A model generated the notes under the pieces. It saw only the letters and a program-made list of their open reading frames with translations, was not told the DNA's origin and ran no database searches. A DNA stretch of 45,952 nucleotides from Edaphosphingomonas laterariae. GTDB taxonomy: Bacteria > Pseudomonadota > Alphaproteobacteria > Sphingomonadales > Sphingomonadaceae. Every line of letters starts with the position of its first letter. Position 1 is the first letter of the stretch. The DNA lies in the NCBI RefSeq assembly GCF_900188165.1, contig NZ_FZOS01000027.1, positions 1-45,952 of the forward strand. Direction: 5' to 3'. Below are positions 32,886 to 41,715 of this stretch, in pieces. Made by a program: the position numbers and the translations under genes.

Positions 32886-35024
32886 CTATTCAGCAGCGAC
32901 CATATGCTGTTCTTCCTCATCGTCAGCGGGGTCGTCCTCGCCATCGCCGGAGAGGAAATCGGGCAGATTGTCGGCTTCCGCCGCAATGCCCGATGCCGGG
33001 TCGACTTCGATACCCTCGTCCGCCATGCGCAGCGGCTCAGGCAGCCAGCCGGTTTCCGCCAGCAGGCGTTCGGCTTCCTTGGCCATGTCGCCCTTCTTGA
33101 GATGTCCGATCAACTCGGCGGCCCGGTCTCCGGCCCCTTCACGTACAGCTTCAAGGATACGCGGCTTGGTCACGCGGCCGAGATAATTGCCGACCGTCGG
33201 CCGCCAGCCCACGGCCACCATGTCGAGGCCGGTCGAACGGGCCAGCCGGTCAGCCTGCGACAGGCGGATGTCCAGCCCGTGCTGGCTGACGCCCGTGCCA
33301 CTGTAAGGGTTCGGCTTCTCATAGAGCGCATTGACACCGAAGCTGACGCAATGGGCGAGTAACTCCATGCGCGACCCATCGTCCAGATCGGTCAGCCAAT
33401 CCCAGAGGGCGGCATCGTCTGCCGGGACATGATCGCACCAGCGTTCGTGGCGGTCAGCGATAGCCTTGGCCGACGCGCTGTCGCGCAGATCCTCGGCCTG
33501 TGCGGGCAGATGAACCTCCCGGACCTGGGCTTCGAGGCATCCCTTGCTGGAATGCGGCATGAAGCAATCCATGGCCAGCCTGTGCAGCAGTGCCGTCATA
33601 GCGACATGCGGGTTTACTGCCACCGCATCCCGCAGCGCCAGCGTGCGATGCGCGGTCAGCTCGCTGACCAGGCGATCGGGCAGCGGCTTGATGATGTCGG
33701 CCTCGTCTTCCTCCTCAGTTTCGACCGCCTGGCCGCCCAGCGTGATAACTGCACCCATGCGGCTTACCTCCGGTTCTGACCGCTGGATCACCTCGCCGGT
33801 TTCCGGGTCAACGATTTCAGCTTCCGGTTCCGCAGGCGTTTCATCTTCGGCGCGAACATAGCCGCGCTCGATCAGCAATGCGCCATCGGCGTCGATGCTG
33901 ATGAAGACACCCGCCATGCTGATCTGGTCCGGCTCGAAGGTCATCGGACGGCGCTCGAAGGTTTCCAGAGCCAGTTCGATCTCACCCAAGCGGGCGTCGA
34001 TCTCGTCAGGCAGCTCGTCCGCCTCGCCATATTCGACTTCAAGCCGGTCATACTCGTCGCGCAATGCTTCGCGGGTGGCGCGTTCCTCTTCGCTCAGATC
34101 GACCGTGGTGCCGACAATCTGGCGTAGGCCATGGTCGTGACCATAGGGGAAGGTGATGGCGACCTCGATCCATTTCCAGCCCTCGGCGGCGATGGCTTCG
34201 CCCTCGGCCTTCAGTTTTTCGCCCACCAACCGGTCGAGCAGCACCGGATCTTGCAGCCAGCCACCATCGTCCTGCTGAAAGAGATCACGCAGCACGCAGC
34301 CGCCAGCCTCTTCATAGGCATCGATACCAACGAACACCGCCCGTTTGTCGGCGGCGCGGACTGTGGTTTCGGTCAGCAGGCGTCGGATGTGGTAGGGTTC
34401 CTTCTGCCAGCCATCCCTGATCGCTTCCCAGACCTGCTCCTGACGGGCATGGTCAGAACTGACGCTGAAGGCCATGAGTTGTTCCAGCGTCATGCCGTCC
34501 TCGGCATAGACGTCGAGCAATGCCGGTGAGACGGAAACCAGACGCAGGCGCTGCTTCACCACCTTGGCATCCACAAAGAAGGCGGCGGCGATGGCTTCCT
34601 CGGTCATGCCCTTTTCGCGCATGGCCTGGAAAGCGCGGAACTGATCGAGCGGATGCAGCGGAGCGCGCTCGATATTCTCGGCGAGCGATACCTCGTCGAT
34701 CAGCACATCGGCGCTGGCCTCCGACACCACGCACGGGACCGGCGCACTTTTGGCGAGGCGCTTCTGCTTGACCAGCAGTTCCAGCGCCCGGAACCGGCGA
34801 CCGCCGGCGGGCACCTCGAACATGCCGGTTTCCTTGCCCCCGGCATCCACCACCGGACGGACATGCAGGGACTGGATCAGGCCGCGGCGGGCGATGGACT
34901 CGGCCAGTTCCTCGACCGAGATGCCGGCCTTGACGCGCCGGACGTTGGACTGGCTGAGCACCAGCTTGTTGAAGGGAATGTCGCGCGAGGACGACAGGGT
35001 GATCTTCTGAACGGCAGTGGCCAT
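32886..35024 (-). CDS. Large ParB/RepB-like DNA-binding protein
   Basis: This 712-residue protein has an N-terminal ParB/Srx-type CTPase domain (SNVRRVKAGISVEELAESIA; AGGRRFRALELL in place of the usual GERRxRA; LAENIERAPLHPLDQFRAF near residues 115-133). A helix-turn-helix region follows. The long C-terminal half is acidic and of unknown function (residues 300-712). Such ParB-like giants accompany strawberry-notch and ArdC genes in alphaproteobacterial ICEs, probably for DNA organisation or protection rather than classic partition. The start follows the conserved leader and GGAG. Confidence 0.88.
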   Translation of the reverse strand: MATAVQKITLSSSRDIPFNKLVLSQSNVRRVKAGISVEELAESIARRGLIQSLHVRPVVDAGGKETGMFEVPAGGRRFRALELLVKQKRLAKSAPVPCVVSEASADVLIDEVSLAENIERAPLHPLDQFRAFQAMREKGMTEEAIAAAFFVDAKVVKQRLRLVSVSPALLDVYAEDGMTLEQLMAFSVSSDHARQEQVWEAIRDGWQKEPYHIRRLLTETTVRAADKRAVFVGIDAYEEAGGCVLRDLFQQDDGGWLQDPVLLDRLVGEKLKAEGEAIAAEGWKWIEVAITFPYGHDHGLRQIVGTTVDLSEEERATREALRDEYDRLEVEYGEADELPDEIDARLGEIELALETFERRPMTFEPDQISMAGVFISIDADGALLIERGYVRAEDETPAEPEAEIVDPETGEVIQRSEPEVSRMGAVITLGGQAVETEEEDEADIIKPLPDRLVSELTAHRTLALRDAVAVNPHVAMTALLHRLAMDCFMPHSSKGCLEAQVREVHLPAQAEDLRDSASAKAIADRHERWCDHVPADDAALWDWLTDLDDGSRMELLAHCVSFGVNALYEKPNPYSGTGVSQHGLDIRLSQADRLARSTGLDMVAVGWRPTVGNYLGRVTKPRILEAVREGAGDRAAELIGHLKKGDMAKEAERLLAETGWLPEPLRMADEGIEVDPASGIAAEADNLPDFLSGDGEDDPADDEEEQHMVAAE

Positions 35025-35032
35025 GTCAGTTA

Positions 35033-35110
35033 CTCCATGACGGACGCCGGTGAGCCTCTCTCTCCGGCTATCAGCCCGTCACGAAGCGAAGCGCCGCCCT
35101 CTTCCTCTGA
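35033..35110 (-). promoter_or_regulatory. Structured mRNA leader, copy 2
   Basis: On the minus strand GTGACGGG (35082-35075) pairs with TCCGTCAT (35044-35037), with G-U pairs at both ends, around a 30-base loop. The loop has GAGAGAGAGGCT and an inner CCGG/CCGG pair. GGAG (35036-35033) follows directly. It precedes the ParB-like gene. Confidence 0.7.
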
Positions 35111-35148
35111 AGAGAGCGACGCCAGCCGCAGAACCTGAAACCCGGAAA

Positions 35149-35545
35149 TCAGGCACTCCGGTTTTCTGTATCGGCGGATGTGCGGGAAAAGCTCGCGCCG
35201 ACGCCGTAGAGCAAACGCTCGGCGGCGCGGATGCTGCCGGTCTCACGGGCGGCCTCGGCCCAGACCGAGATCGGGAAATCGCCGGTGAACAGCAGATCGC
35301 ACTCGATGCCCATGCCGAATGGCAGCCGGACTGACTGCATCTCGCCAAGGCTCCACGAACCCAGTTCGGGATGGCCGAGATCCGCCAGGCCGAACATGAT
35401 GTCGCCATCCTCATCCAGCTCGGTAGCGAGCCAGACGCCTTCACCGATGGGATTGAAGAACTTCACGACCGGGGATGTGATCTTGATCGCGCTGGCGACC
35501 ATTGGCCAGCAGGCGGTCGTGCTGTGCGCCTGTCAGGAGGATCAT
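35149..35545 (-). pseudogene. DUF2958 protein gene with +1 frame break at CCC-G
   Basis: The first frame starts at ATG 35545 (MILLTGAQHDRLLANGRQRD), overlapping the ardC stop by four bases, and runs out of homology at HIPG. The next frame carries the rest of DUF2958 (PVVKFFNPIGEGVWLATELD to RAAERLLYGVG). The join is at ATC-CCC-G (35476-35470): skipping one base restores IPVVKFF and a protein of about 131 residues. This may be a one-base insertion in a C-run, a sequencing error or real +1 recoding, because the same CCC-G occurs at the fseA shift. DUF2958 function is unknown. Confidence 0.75.
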
Positions 35546-36504
35546 GCCGCCGCCCTCCGGTCGGTTTCGCTCGCATCCGACTCCCCGGTGTCTTCGGCAA
35601 GCAGATGCGACAGCAGCCAGTCCGCCGCCTTGCTGGCCTGCGAGGCCGCGCGGACAATGGCGCGGGAATCCTCGCGCATGACCTCCAGCCACGATCCGAT
35701 GTAATCGGCATGGCGGACGGTCGGCAGGATCCCGAGCGCGGCGCAACTGAAAGCTGCGGTCTGTTCGGCAATCATCTCCTCGAAGGCGTATTTCTTCGAA
35801 CCGAACGAGCCGGTCAGATCGCGGTTGAGGCGGCTGTGATGGCCGCTGGCGTGCCCCAGTTCATGCAGGGCCGTCCTGTGCCAGTTGATCGGCTCGAAAT
35901 AGGCTTGCGGAGGCGGCACCTGCACATAGTCGAGCGACGGCATATAGAAGGCGCGATTGCCGCCAATACGGAAGTCGATGCCGGTGGCCCGGATCAACGC
36001 CTCGACCTGAGGTTCGATAAGGCCCGGCGGCGGTGGCGGCGCGACTGCCGTGATCTCATCGGGTAGGCCATCGCATTGCGCGGCGTTAAAGACCGTGAAC
36101 CGCTTCAGGAACGGAATGGCATGCGCATCCTCACCCGTTTCGCGGGCACGGCGCTTCTCGTCCTCGGGGGTGAAACGGTCGGCATAAACGACAGTCGTGC
36201 CACGTTCGCCCTTCCTGACATTGCCGCCAAGCGAAAGCGCCTGGCGGAACGTCAGCCACGCCTGAGCGGGGAAACCATGCTGGATGACAGCCCCCCAGAG
36301 GATGAGAATATTGATGCCGGAATAGGACCGGCCGGTTGAAGCATTTCTCGGCAGGCCCAGCGGGGCGGTATCAGGCGACGCACCCCAGGGCTGGACCCAT
36401 GGCAACCGCCCTTGCTCCAGCTCGGCGATGATCTTGTTGGTGATGTCGTCGTAAAGGTTGCTGCGCGCGCCACCTTCCGCGAGGTTACGACCCTGTCTGG
36501 CCAT
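35542..36504 (-). CDS. ardC: ArdC-like antirestriction protein
   Basis: This 320-residue protein has an N-terminal ArdC/DUF1738 single-strand-DNA-binding domain (SNLYDDITNKIIAELEQG to SYSGINILILW, about residues 15-70) and a C-terminal zincin-like metallopeptidase domain with HELGH at 214-218. ArdC proteins protect single-stranded DNA entering a recipient from restriction. It lies 235 bases from the divergent defence operon. The start ATG 36504 follows the conserved leader and a GGAG site. DUF2958 is coupled downstream. Confidence 0.92.
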   Translation of the reverse strand: MARQGRNLAEGGARSNLYDDITNKIIAELEQGRLPWVQPWGASPDTAPLGLPRNASTGRSYSGINILILWGAVIQHGFPAQAWLTFRQALSLGGNVRKGERGTTVVYADRFTPEDEKRRARETGEDAHAIPFLKRFTVFNAAQCDGLPDEITAVAPPPPPGLIEPQVEALIRATGIDFRIGGNRAFYMPSLDYVQVPPPQAYFEPINWHRTALHELGHASGHHSRLNRDLTGSFGSKKYAFEEMIAEQTAAFSCAALGILPTVRHADYIGSWLEVMREDSRAIVRAASQASKAADWLLSHLLAEDTGESDASETDRRAAA

Positions 36505-36513
36505 CGGGATGAT

Positions 36514-36590
36514 CTCCGCGACGGGTGCCGGAAGCCTCTCCTCCAGCTCTTAACCCGTCACGGAAAATCCGTCCGCACTCTCACTCTGAA
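36514..36590 (-). promoter_or_regulatory. Structured mRNA leader, copy 3
   Basis: On the minus strand GTGACGGG (36561-36554) pairs with CCCGTCGC (36525-36518) around a 28-base loop with GGAGAGGCT and an inner CTGG/CCGG pair. GGAG (36517-36514) follows directly. An ACGGA-TTT-TCCGT hairpin and GAGAGTGCGG lie just upstream. It precedes ardC. Confidence 0.7.
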
Positions 36591-36600
36591 GGGGGCGTTG

Positions 36601-36665
36601 CGGGGATCTCCCCGCAGAAGGGGTAGGTAGAGACCAAGGCTCGGCCGCAGGGGAAGGCTTTCCCC
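36601..36665. promoter_or_regulatory. Two palindromes upstream of the defence operon
   Basis: CGGGGATCTCCCCG (36601-36614) is a perfect palindrome. GGGGAA-GGCT-TTCCCC (36650-36665) is a perfect 6-bp stem-loop. They lie upstream of the abiEi promoter and could be AbiEi operators or belong to the ardC leader side. Confidence 0.4.
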
Positions 36666-36692
36666 CTATTCGGTATGTTCCCCTGCGCTTCC

Positions 36693-36721
36693 TTGAAAAC
36701 TGTCAGAAACCCGCGTATATT
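36693..36721 (+). promoter_or_regulatory. Sigma-70-type promoter of the abiE operon
   Basis: TTGAAA (36693-36698), a 17-base spacer and TATATT (36716-36721) are close to consensus. The start codon at 36740 lies about 12 bases after the expected transcription start, with AGGAGA (36728-36733) as ribosome site, so the leader is very short. Confidence 0.7.
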
Positions 36722-36739
36722 TCCAACAGGAGAAAGACG

Positions 36740-37333
36740 ATGACACGGCTGACCGAACAGATTCTGGCACATGCGACGGGACTTCCCGAAGGGATGCCCG
36801 TGTCCGCCAAGGGCCTGCTCCACCTCGGAAACCGGGCGGCCGTGGATCAGGCATTGTCGCGTCTGTCCGAGCGCGGGCAGCTCATCCGCGCCGGTCGTGG
36901 CGTCTATCTGCGCCCCATCGCCAGTCGGTTTGGCACGCGCGCACCTTCGGTCGAGCAGGCTGTCGAGGCCCTCGCGACCCAAAAAGGGGAGATCATCGTC
37001 TCGAACGGAGCCGCCGCGGCGAACGCGCTTGGCTTGACGACGCAGGTGCCCGTCCGCTCGGTCTATCTGACCTCCGGACGCAGCCGAAAGATACACCTCG
37101 GCAAGCAGGTCGTCGAATTGCGGCACGCGCCGCGCTGGCAACTGGCCCTGGCCAACCGCCCCGCAGGCGAGGCCGTGCGGGCGCTGGCCTGGCTCGGCCC
37201 CGAAAAGGCGGAGGCCGCGCTCACGACCTTGAAGCGGAAGATGCCGCCCGGCGTGTTCGGCGAACTGGTCGCCGCCGCGCCGCAGCTTCCGACATGGCTC
37301 GCGCAGAGCGTCGGAAAGGCGGCCTATGGCTGA
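36740..37333 (+). CDS. abiEi: AbiEi-type antitoxin/repressor (DUF6088)
   Basis: This 197-residue protein has an N-terminal winged-helix region (VSAKGLLHLGNRAAVDQALS, RGVYLRP; residues 20-60) and a C-terminal AbiEi domain. In AbiE systems the first gene encodes the antitoxin that represses its own promoter. It overlaps abiEii by eight bases, and a clear sigma-70-type promoter lies just upstream. It heads a five-gene plus-strand operon, so if it represses this promoter it may also control the SIR2-HerA genes downstream. Confidence 0.9.
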   Translation: MTRLTEQILAHATGLPEGMPVSAKGLLHLGNRAAVDQALSRLSERGQLIRAGRGVYLRPIASRFGTRAPSVEQAVEALATQKGEIIVSNGAAAANALGLTTQVPVRSVYLTSGRSRKIHLGKQVVELRHAPRWQLALANRPAGEAVRALAWLGPEKAEAALTTLKRKMPPGVFGELVAAAPQLPTWLAQSVGKAAYG

Positions 37334-38342
37334 CGTTTTCCTCCAGCTTTCGGCCGAGGATCGGCGTGACGCGTTGAGCGTCGTCGCCGACCGTTCGGGT
37401 CGTCCCACCCATCTTCTCGAAAAGGATGTGTGGGTGGTGTGGGCGCTGGCGACGCTCTACGCGGCACCGCTCGGCGAGCATCTGGTGTTCAAGGGTGGCA
37501 CGTCGTTGTCGAAAGCCTATCAGGTCATTCGCCGGTTTTCGGAGGACGTGGATCTGACCTACGACATTCGGGCGATTGCGCCCGATCTGGTTGGGGACAA
37601 TGGCGAGGGTCTGCCGAAGACACGAAGCGAGGAAAAGCGCTGGTCCAGCGAGGTCCGTCGGCGGTTACCGGCATGGGTCGCGGAAACCGTGCAGCCTGTG
37701 ATCGAGACCGCACTGGCCGTCGAAGGTCTGGCGGCGGCCGTCCGCGTCGAGGATGAGAAGCTCTTCATCGACTATGAGGCGACCGCAGCCGGGTCCGGCT
37801 ATGTGGCTCCAAGCGTCATGCTGGAGTTCGGCGCGCGCTCGACGGGCGAACCCGCGAGCTTGCGCGACGTCGTCTGCGACGCGGCCGGCCTGATCGAGGG
37901 GCTGCTCTTCCCGACGGCGCGGCCGCGCGTCATGCACGCGGAGCGGACGTTCTGGGAGAAGGCGACCGCCATCCACGTCTTCTGCCTCCAGGAGCGGCTG
38001 CGCGGCGACCGCTTCGCGCGACATTGGCACGATGTTGTCCGACTGGACGAAGCCGGCTTCGCGGAAGCCGCTTTTGCCGATCGCGACCTGGCCAACGCTG
38101 TCGCTCGGCACAAGTCGATGTTCTTCGCAGAGAAGGCCGCCGACCACACGCCGATCGACTATGCAGCGGCTGTCAGCGGCGGCTTGCAACTCGTGCCGGT
38201 CGGCGATGGCGCGAAGGCGTTGGAGGATGACTATGCCCGCATGGTTGAGGATGGACTGCTCTTCGACGACGAGGAGCCGTTCGAAGCGCTCATGGCGCAG
38301 TGCGCTGATATAGCCGCGCGCGCGAACAGAGCAGCCAAGTAA
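37326..38342 (+). CDS. abiEii: AbiEii nucleotidyltransferase toxin
   Basis: The 338-residue product belongs to the AbiEii/AbiGii nucleotidyltransferase family. Motif I GGTSLSKAY is at 57-65 with the metal-binding DVDL at 74-77, and the later HAERTFWEKATAIH (about residues 205-218) is typical of the family. AbiEii relatives such as MenT add nucleotides to tRNA and stop growth in phage-infected cells. The gene overlaps abiEi and is followed after 23 bases by sir2. All core motifs are intact. Confidence 0.93.
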   Translation: MADVFLQLSAEDRRDALSVVADRSGRPTHLLEKDVWVVWALATLYAAPLGEHLVFKGGTSLSKAYQVIRRFSEDVDLTYDIRAIAPDLVGDNGEGLPKTRSEEKRWSSEVRRRLPAWVAETVQPVIETALAVEGLAAAVRVEDEKLFIDYEATAAGSGYVAPSVMLEFGARSTGEPASLRDVVCDAAGLIEGLLFPTARPRVMHAERTFWEKATAIHVFCLQERLRGDRFARHWHDVVRLDEAGFAEAAFADRDLANAVARHKSMFFAEKAADHTPIDYAAAVSGGLQLVPVGDGAKALEDDYARMVEDGLLFDDEEPFEALMAQCADIAARANRAAK

Positions 38343-38365
38343 GAAACTGGGAGGACCGGGGGTAT

Positions 38366-39688
38366 ATGAGCGAAGTCGAAGAAGAGCGAAAATTCCAGTT
38401 TCTGCGGGACGGCGATGCCGAGCCATCTGAACTGGACTGGAACAAGGGGATCGAGAGCGCCCGCAAGGCGATTTCCGAGGCCGTGAACGCCAAGAACATC
38501 GCATTTCTGCTCGGCGCCGGATGTTCTTCCCTGATGAAGGACAAAAAGGAACTCGGCATTGCGACCATGGCGCCGCTGGCCAAGGAGTTTTGCGGCGAAA
38601 CCATCGAGGCACGCGCGGCGGGATTCTACAGCGATCCGCCAACAGCCGGCGCTGTACCGGCACCGTGGCGGCTGACCAAAGACGAACTCGACTATCTCGA
38701 CGCGCTCGGAGTCGACCTGGCGAAGGATTACAGCCGTAACCTGGAACGCTTGATGGAGGTGCTGTTCGCGCAACGGTTCGTGCTGCGCCAGAGCGAGAAT
38801 CCCGATCTTCACCCCTATCGCGCTGTTCTCGACGGCATCATCAAGAAGGTCCAGGACTTCCTATGGACCCGTGTCACCCAAGGGGCCTTCGCCACGGAGG
38901 GCGACACGACCGTGCGCGACCTCTACGAGCGTTTCTACAAGAAACTGGTCCTACGCGATCGGTCCTTGCCCCGGCCCTGGGTGTTCACGACCAACTACGA
39001 TCATTTCAGCGAATTGGCGATGGATCGCCTGGGCATTCCCTATGCCAACGGTTTTTCCGGCGTCGTGGAACGCCGCTTCAACCCGGCGATCTTCCGCTAT
39101 GCTCTGGCCGAGCAGCTCGACGTCGCCAGCCGCAAGTGGACCGCCGTGGACGCCTTCGTCTATCTCTGCAAATTGCATGGTTCGGTCACTTGGACCGAGG
39201 ACGATCATGGTCTCTTCCCGATCAAGGAAGTCTGGCCACCGGAATCCACGAACCAGATGCTGATCTATCCGACGCCGGCGAAGCAGAACTCTTCGCTCGG
39301 CTCGCCCTACGCAGACCTGTTCCGGGAATTTCAGTCCCGGATCGTGCGCGAGCAGAGCGTTCTCATCACGGCCGGCTACGCCTTCGGCGACGAGCACCTG
39401 AACAACATCATCTATCAGGCTCTGACGATCCCGACCTTCCGCTTGGTGATCTTTGCGGCGCCTGACACGGAGGGAGAGATCGCCAAGCTGCGGGCGCTGC
39501 GCGATCCGCGCATTTGGATCATTGGAGGCAATGGCCCTTCCGACGGGACGAGGGCGCACTACTTCGACATGATCGTCGAGCATTTCATGCCCCAGCGCCC
39601 CAGCGACAGGATTGATGACGCCGTCCGCAAGGTGTTGTCGGAGCTGGCGCCGAAAAGGGGCGACGAGACAAAGGATGGCGAGGCATGA
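38366..39688 (+). CDS. SIR2-domain protein of a SIR2-HerA defence system
   Basis: This 440-residue protein has the NAD-binding SIR2 fold: FLLGAGCSS at about 48-55, FTTNYD at 207-212, the catalytic histidine in KLHGSVTW (H271) and a C-terminal GYAFGDEHLNN (337-347) typical of defence SIR2 proteins. Such proteins deplete NAD+ or act as nucleases once activated. It is coupled by a four-base overlap to the HerA ATPase gene, the pairing of the known SIR2-HerA (Nezha) antiphage system. The N-terminal 35 residues are charged and poorly conserved. Confidence 0.92.
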   Translation: MSEVEEERKFQFLRDGDAEPSELDWNKGIESARKAISEAVNAKNIAFLLGAGCSSLMKDKKELGIATMAPLAKEFCGETIEARAAGFYSDPPTAGAVPAPWRLTKDELDYLDALGVDLAKDYSRNLERLMEVLFAQRFVLRQSENPDLHPYRAVLDGIIKKVQDFLWTRVTQGAFATEGDTTVRDLYERFYKKLVLRDRSLPRPWVFTTNYDHFSELAMDRLGIPYANGFSGVVERRFNPAIFRYALAEQLDVASRKWTAVDAFVYLCKLHGSVTWTEDDHGLFPIKEVWPPESTNQMLIYPTPAKQNSSLGSPYADLFREFQSRIVREQSVLITAGYAFGDEHLNNIIYQALTIPTFRLVIFAAPDTEGEIAKLRALRDPRIWIIGGNGPSDGTRAHYFDMIVEHFMPQRPSDRIDDAVRKVLSELAPKRGDETKDGEA

Positions 39689-41715
39689 GCCACGACGATC
39701 GCAAGCGGGCGATCGGCAAGGTGGTCTCGGTTGCGGCCGACCGCTTTGTTGTCGAGATGCATGTCGGCACCGACAACTTCACGGTCGTCGGCTTCGACGA
39801 CGTGCATTATGTGGCGCGACTGGGATCATTCCTGATGATTCCGTCGCAGTCGGAATATGTCGTGGTCGAGGTTGTCGGCCTGCGTGAGCGCGACGCGAGC
39901 ACGCCTTCCGAGCGGGGCGATTTCGACCGGGCCGGCTCCTCGAAATATCTGGACGTGGTGCCCGTCGGCATGTTGCCGATGCGCGGCGGCGCGTTCCGCT
40001 TCGGTGTGTCGGTTTTCCCGTCTCTGTATGCGGACGCACTGTATGCGCTGGATGGCGAGCTCGATCGCATCTTTGAGACCGAGGCCGCCGTCGAGCCGTC
40101 AGTCGGCCCGGATGGCGGCGCCTGCCAACCCGAAGGGGCCACGCGCTATCGGGTTCTACCGATCGGCAAGTCGGTGGTGTTCGAGGACTACGACGTCAAA
40201 GTTCGTCTGAACGAGTTCTTCGGCGGTCATGTCGCGGTCCTGGGCAATACCGGCAGCGGTAAATCCTGCACGGTCGCCTCGGTCTTGCAGTCCCTTTTCA
40301 GCAAACCGGACGAACATCACGCTCGCGGAGCGACGTTTATCGTCTTCGACGTGAATGGCGAGTATCACGAGGCGCTTTCTCCTTTGGCAAAAGACGGCGG
40401 CATCGGCGTCCATCGCGTAATCCTTGATGGGACGACCGCTGGCTTTCGGATGCCGCATTGGTTCCTGGAAATGGCAGAGTGGGAACTGCTTTTGCAGGCG
40501 AGCGAGCGAACGCAACTGCCGGTCCTTCGGACGGCGTTAGGTCTGACAAGTCTCTTTCATGCCAACACGCCAGACGCTCTGGCTCTGCGCGAGCACTTTG
40601 TCGCCACTTGCATCATCGAGTGCTTTCGAGGTGCGGATGGCGACTCCCCAGTGTCGAAGTTTCAGCGCGTCGTTTCTCTTCTTCAGAAGTATCCGACGAA
40701 CGATCTGAATATGGCGTTGTTGAACCGCTTCAATCCGAATTTTCAATACGGAAATTTTTCTGGCAACAACCAATCGGCATTTCTGGATGAAGTAAGGAAG
40801 AAGCTCCGGGAAGATGCTCCCTTACCAGCCTACGATCGGACGCCGTTCTCTTTCGATGAGCTGCACGAATGTCTGGATTTCGCGATCCTTTATGAGGAGG
40901 CTCACGGCAACCGCCAAATCCGAGATTACTGCTCTTCCATGGTCACGCGGCTCAGATCTCTCCAGGAGAGGACCGAATATGCCTTTTTACGTCACGAAGG
41001 AGCTGACGTTGGTGCGGCTGTAAGCGATCTGGAATTCTTGACCAACATCGTCGGTCTGGGAAGGGTTGTTGGCGAAGCGTTCACCAAACGCAATCAAGTC
41101 ATTATCATTGATCTGAACTCCGTCGAAGATGAAATCGTTGAGTTGGTCAGTGCGGTCATCGCACGCATGCTTTTTCGGTTCCTTCGCCATGCGGAACCAA
41201 GAAACCGTTTCCCGATACATCTGCTCCTCGAAGAGGCTCACAGGTACGTTGCCTCAACGCCCTCCCGGTTTTCCATCGACGCAACCAAGATATTCGAGCG
41301 CATCGCCAAGGAAGGGCGCAAGTACGGCATGTTCGTGCTCTTGGCATCGCAACGCCCGAGTGAACTGTCCAAGACGGTTCTCAGCCAGTGCTCCAATTTC
41401 CTGGTTCACCGCATCCAGAACCCCGACGATCTTTCTCAGATTCGGCAGATGACGCCGTTCATCTCGGATTCGGTCTTGAAGCGTTTGCCGTCATTGCCTC
41501 GGCAGCACGCGCTGGTGTTCGGAACATCGGTCAATCTCCCGACGACATTCAGGGTGCGGGAGGCATCACCGCGGCCGCGCAGCGACGATACCGCCGTGGT
41601 CGATTTGTGGTTCCACGAAGAAGGTCGAGCCGCCGACATTCGACTCGCTCCGGCCGATACCGCTGGAGGGGAGCCGATGGCAGTAAACGAAGCTTCAGAC
41701 GATGACATCTTCTGA
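39685..41715 (+). CDS. herA: HerA-type hexameric ATPase of the defence system
   Basis: This 676-residue HerA/FtsK-type ATPase has an N-terminal HAS-barrel-like beta region (residues 8-65), Walker A GNTGSGKS at 187-194, Walker B with EEAH near 516-519, the QRPSEL motif and a C-terminal HerA region. In SIR2-HerA systems it forms a hexamer that binds and activates SIR2. Its start overlaps sir2 by four bases and its end overlaps the exonuclease gene by 14 bases, so the three proteins are probably made together. Confidence 0.93.
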   Translation: MSHDDRKRAIGKVVSVAADRFVVEMHVGTDNFTVVGFDDVHYVARLGSFLMIPSQSEYVVVEVVGLRERDASTPSERGDFDRAGSSKYLDVVPVGMLPMRGGAFRFGVSVFPSLYADALYALDGELDRIFETEAAVEPSVGPDGGACQPEGATRYRVLPIGKSVVFEDYDVKVRLNEFFGGHVAVLGNTGSGKSCTVASVLQSLFSKPDEHHARGATFIVFDVNGEYHEALSPLAKDGGIGVHRVILDGTTAGFRMPHWFLEMAEWELLLQASERTQLPVLRTALGLTSLFHANTPDALALREHFVATCIIECFRGADGDSPVSKFQRVVSLLQKYPTNDLNMALLNRFNPNFQYGNFSGNNQSAFLDEVRKKLREDAPLPAYDRTPFSFDELHECLDFAILYEEAHGNRQIRDYCSSMVTRLRSLQERTEYAFLRHEGADVGAAVSDLEFLTNIVGLGRVVGEAFTKRNQVIIIDLNSVEDEIVELVSAVIARMLFRFLRHAEPRNRFPIHLLLEEAHRYVASTPSRFSIDATKIFERIAKEGRKYGMFVLLASQRPSELSKTVLSQCSNFLVHRIQNPDDLSQIRQMTPFISDSVLKRLPSLPRQHALVFGTSVNLPTTFRVREASPRPRSDDTAVVDLWFHEEGRAADIRLAPADTAGGEPMAVNEASDDDIF

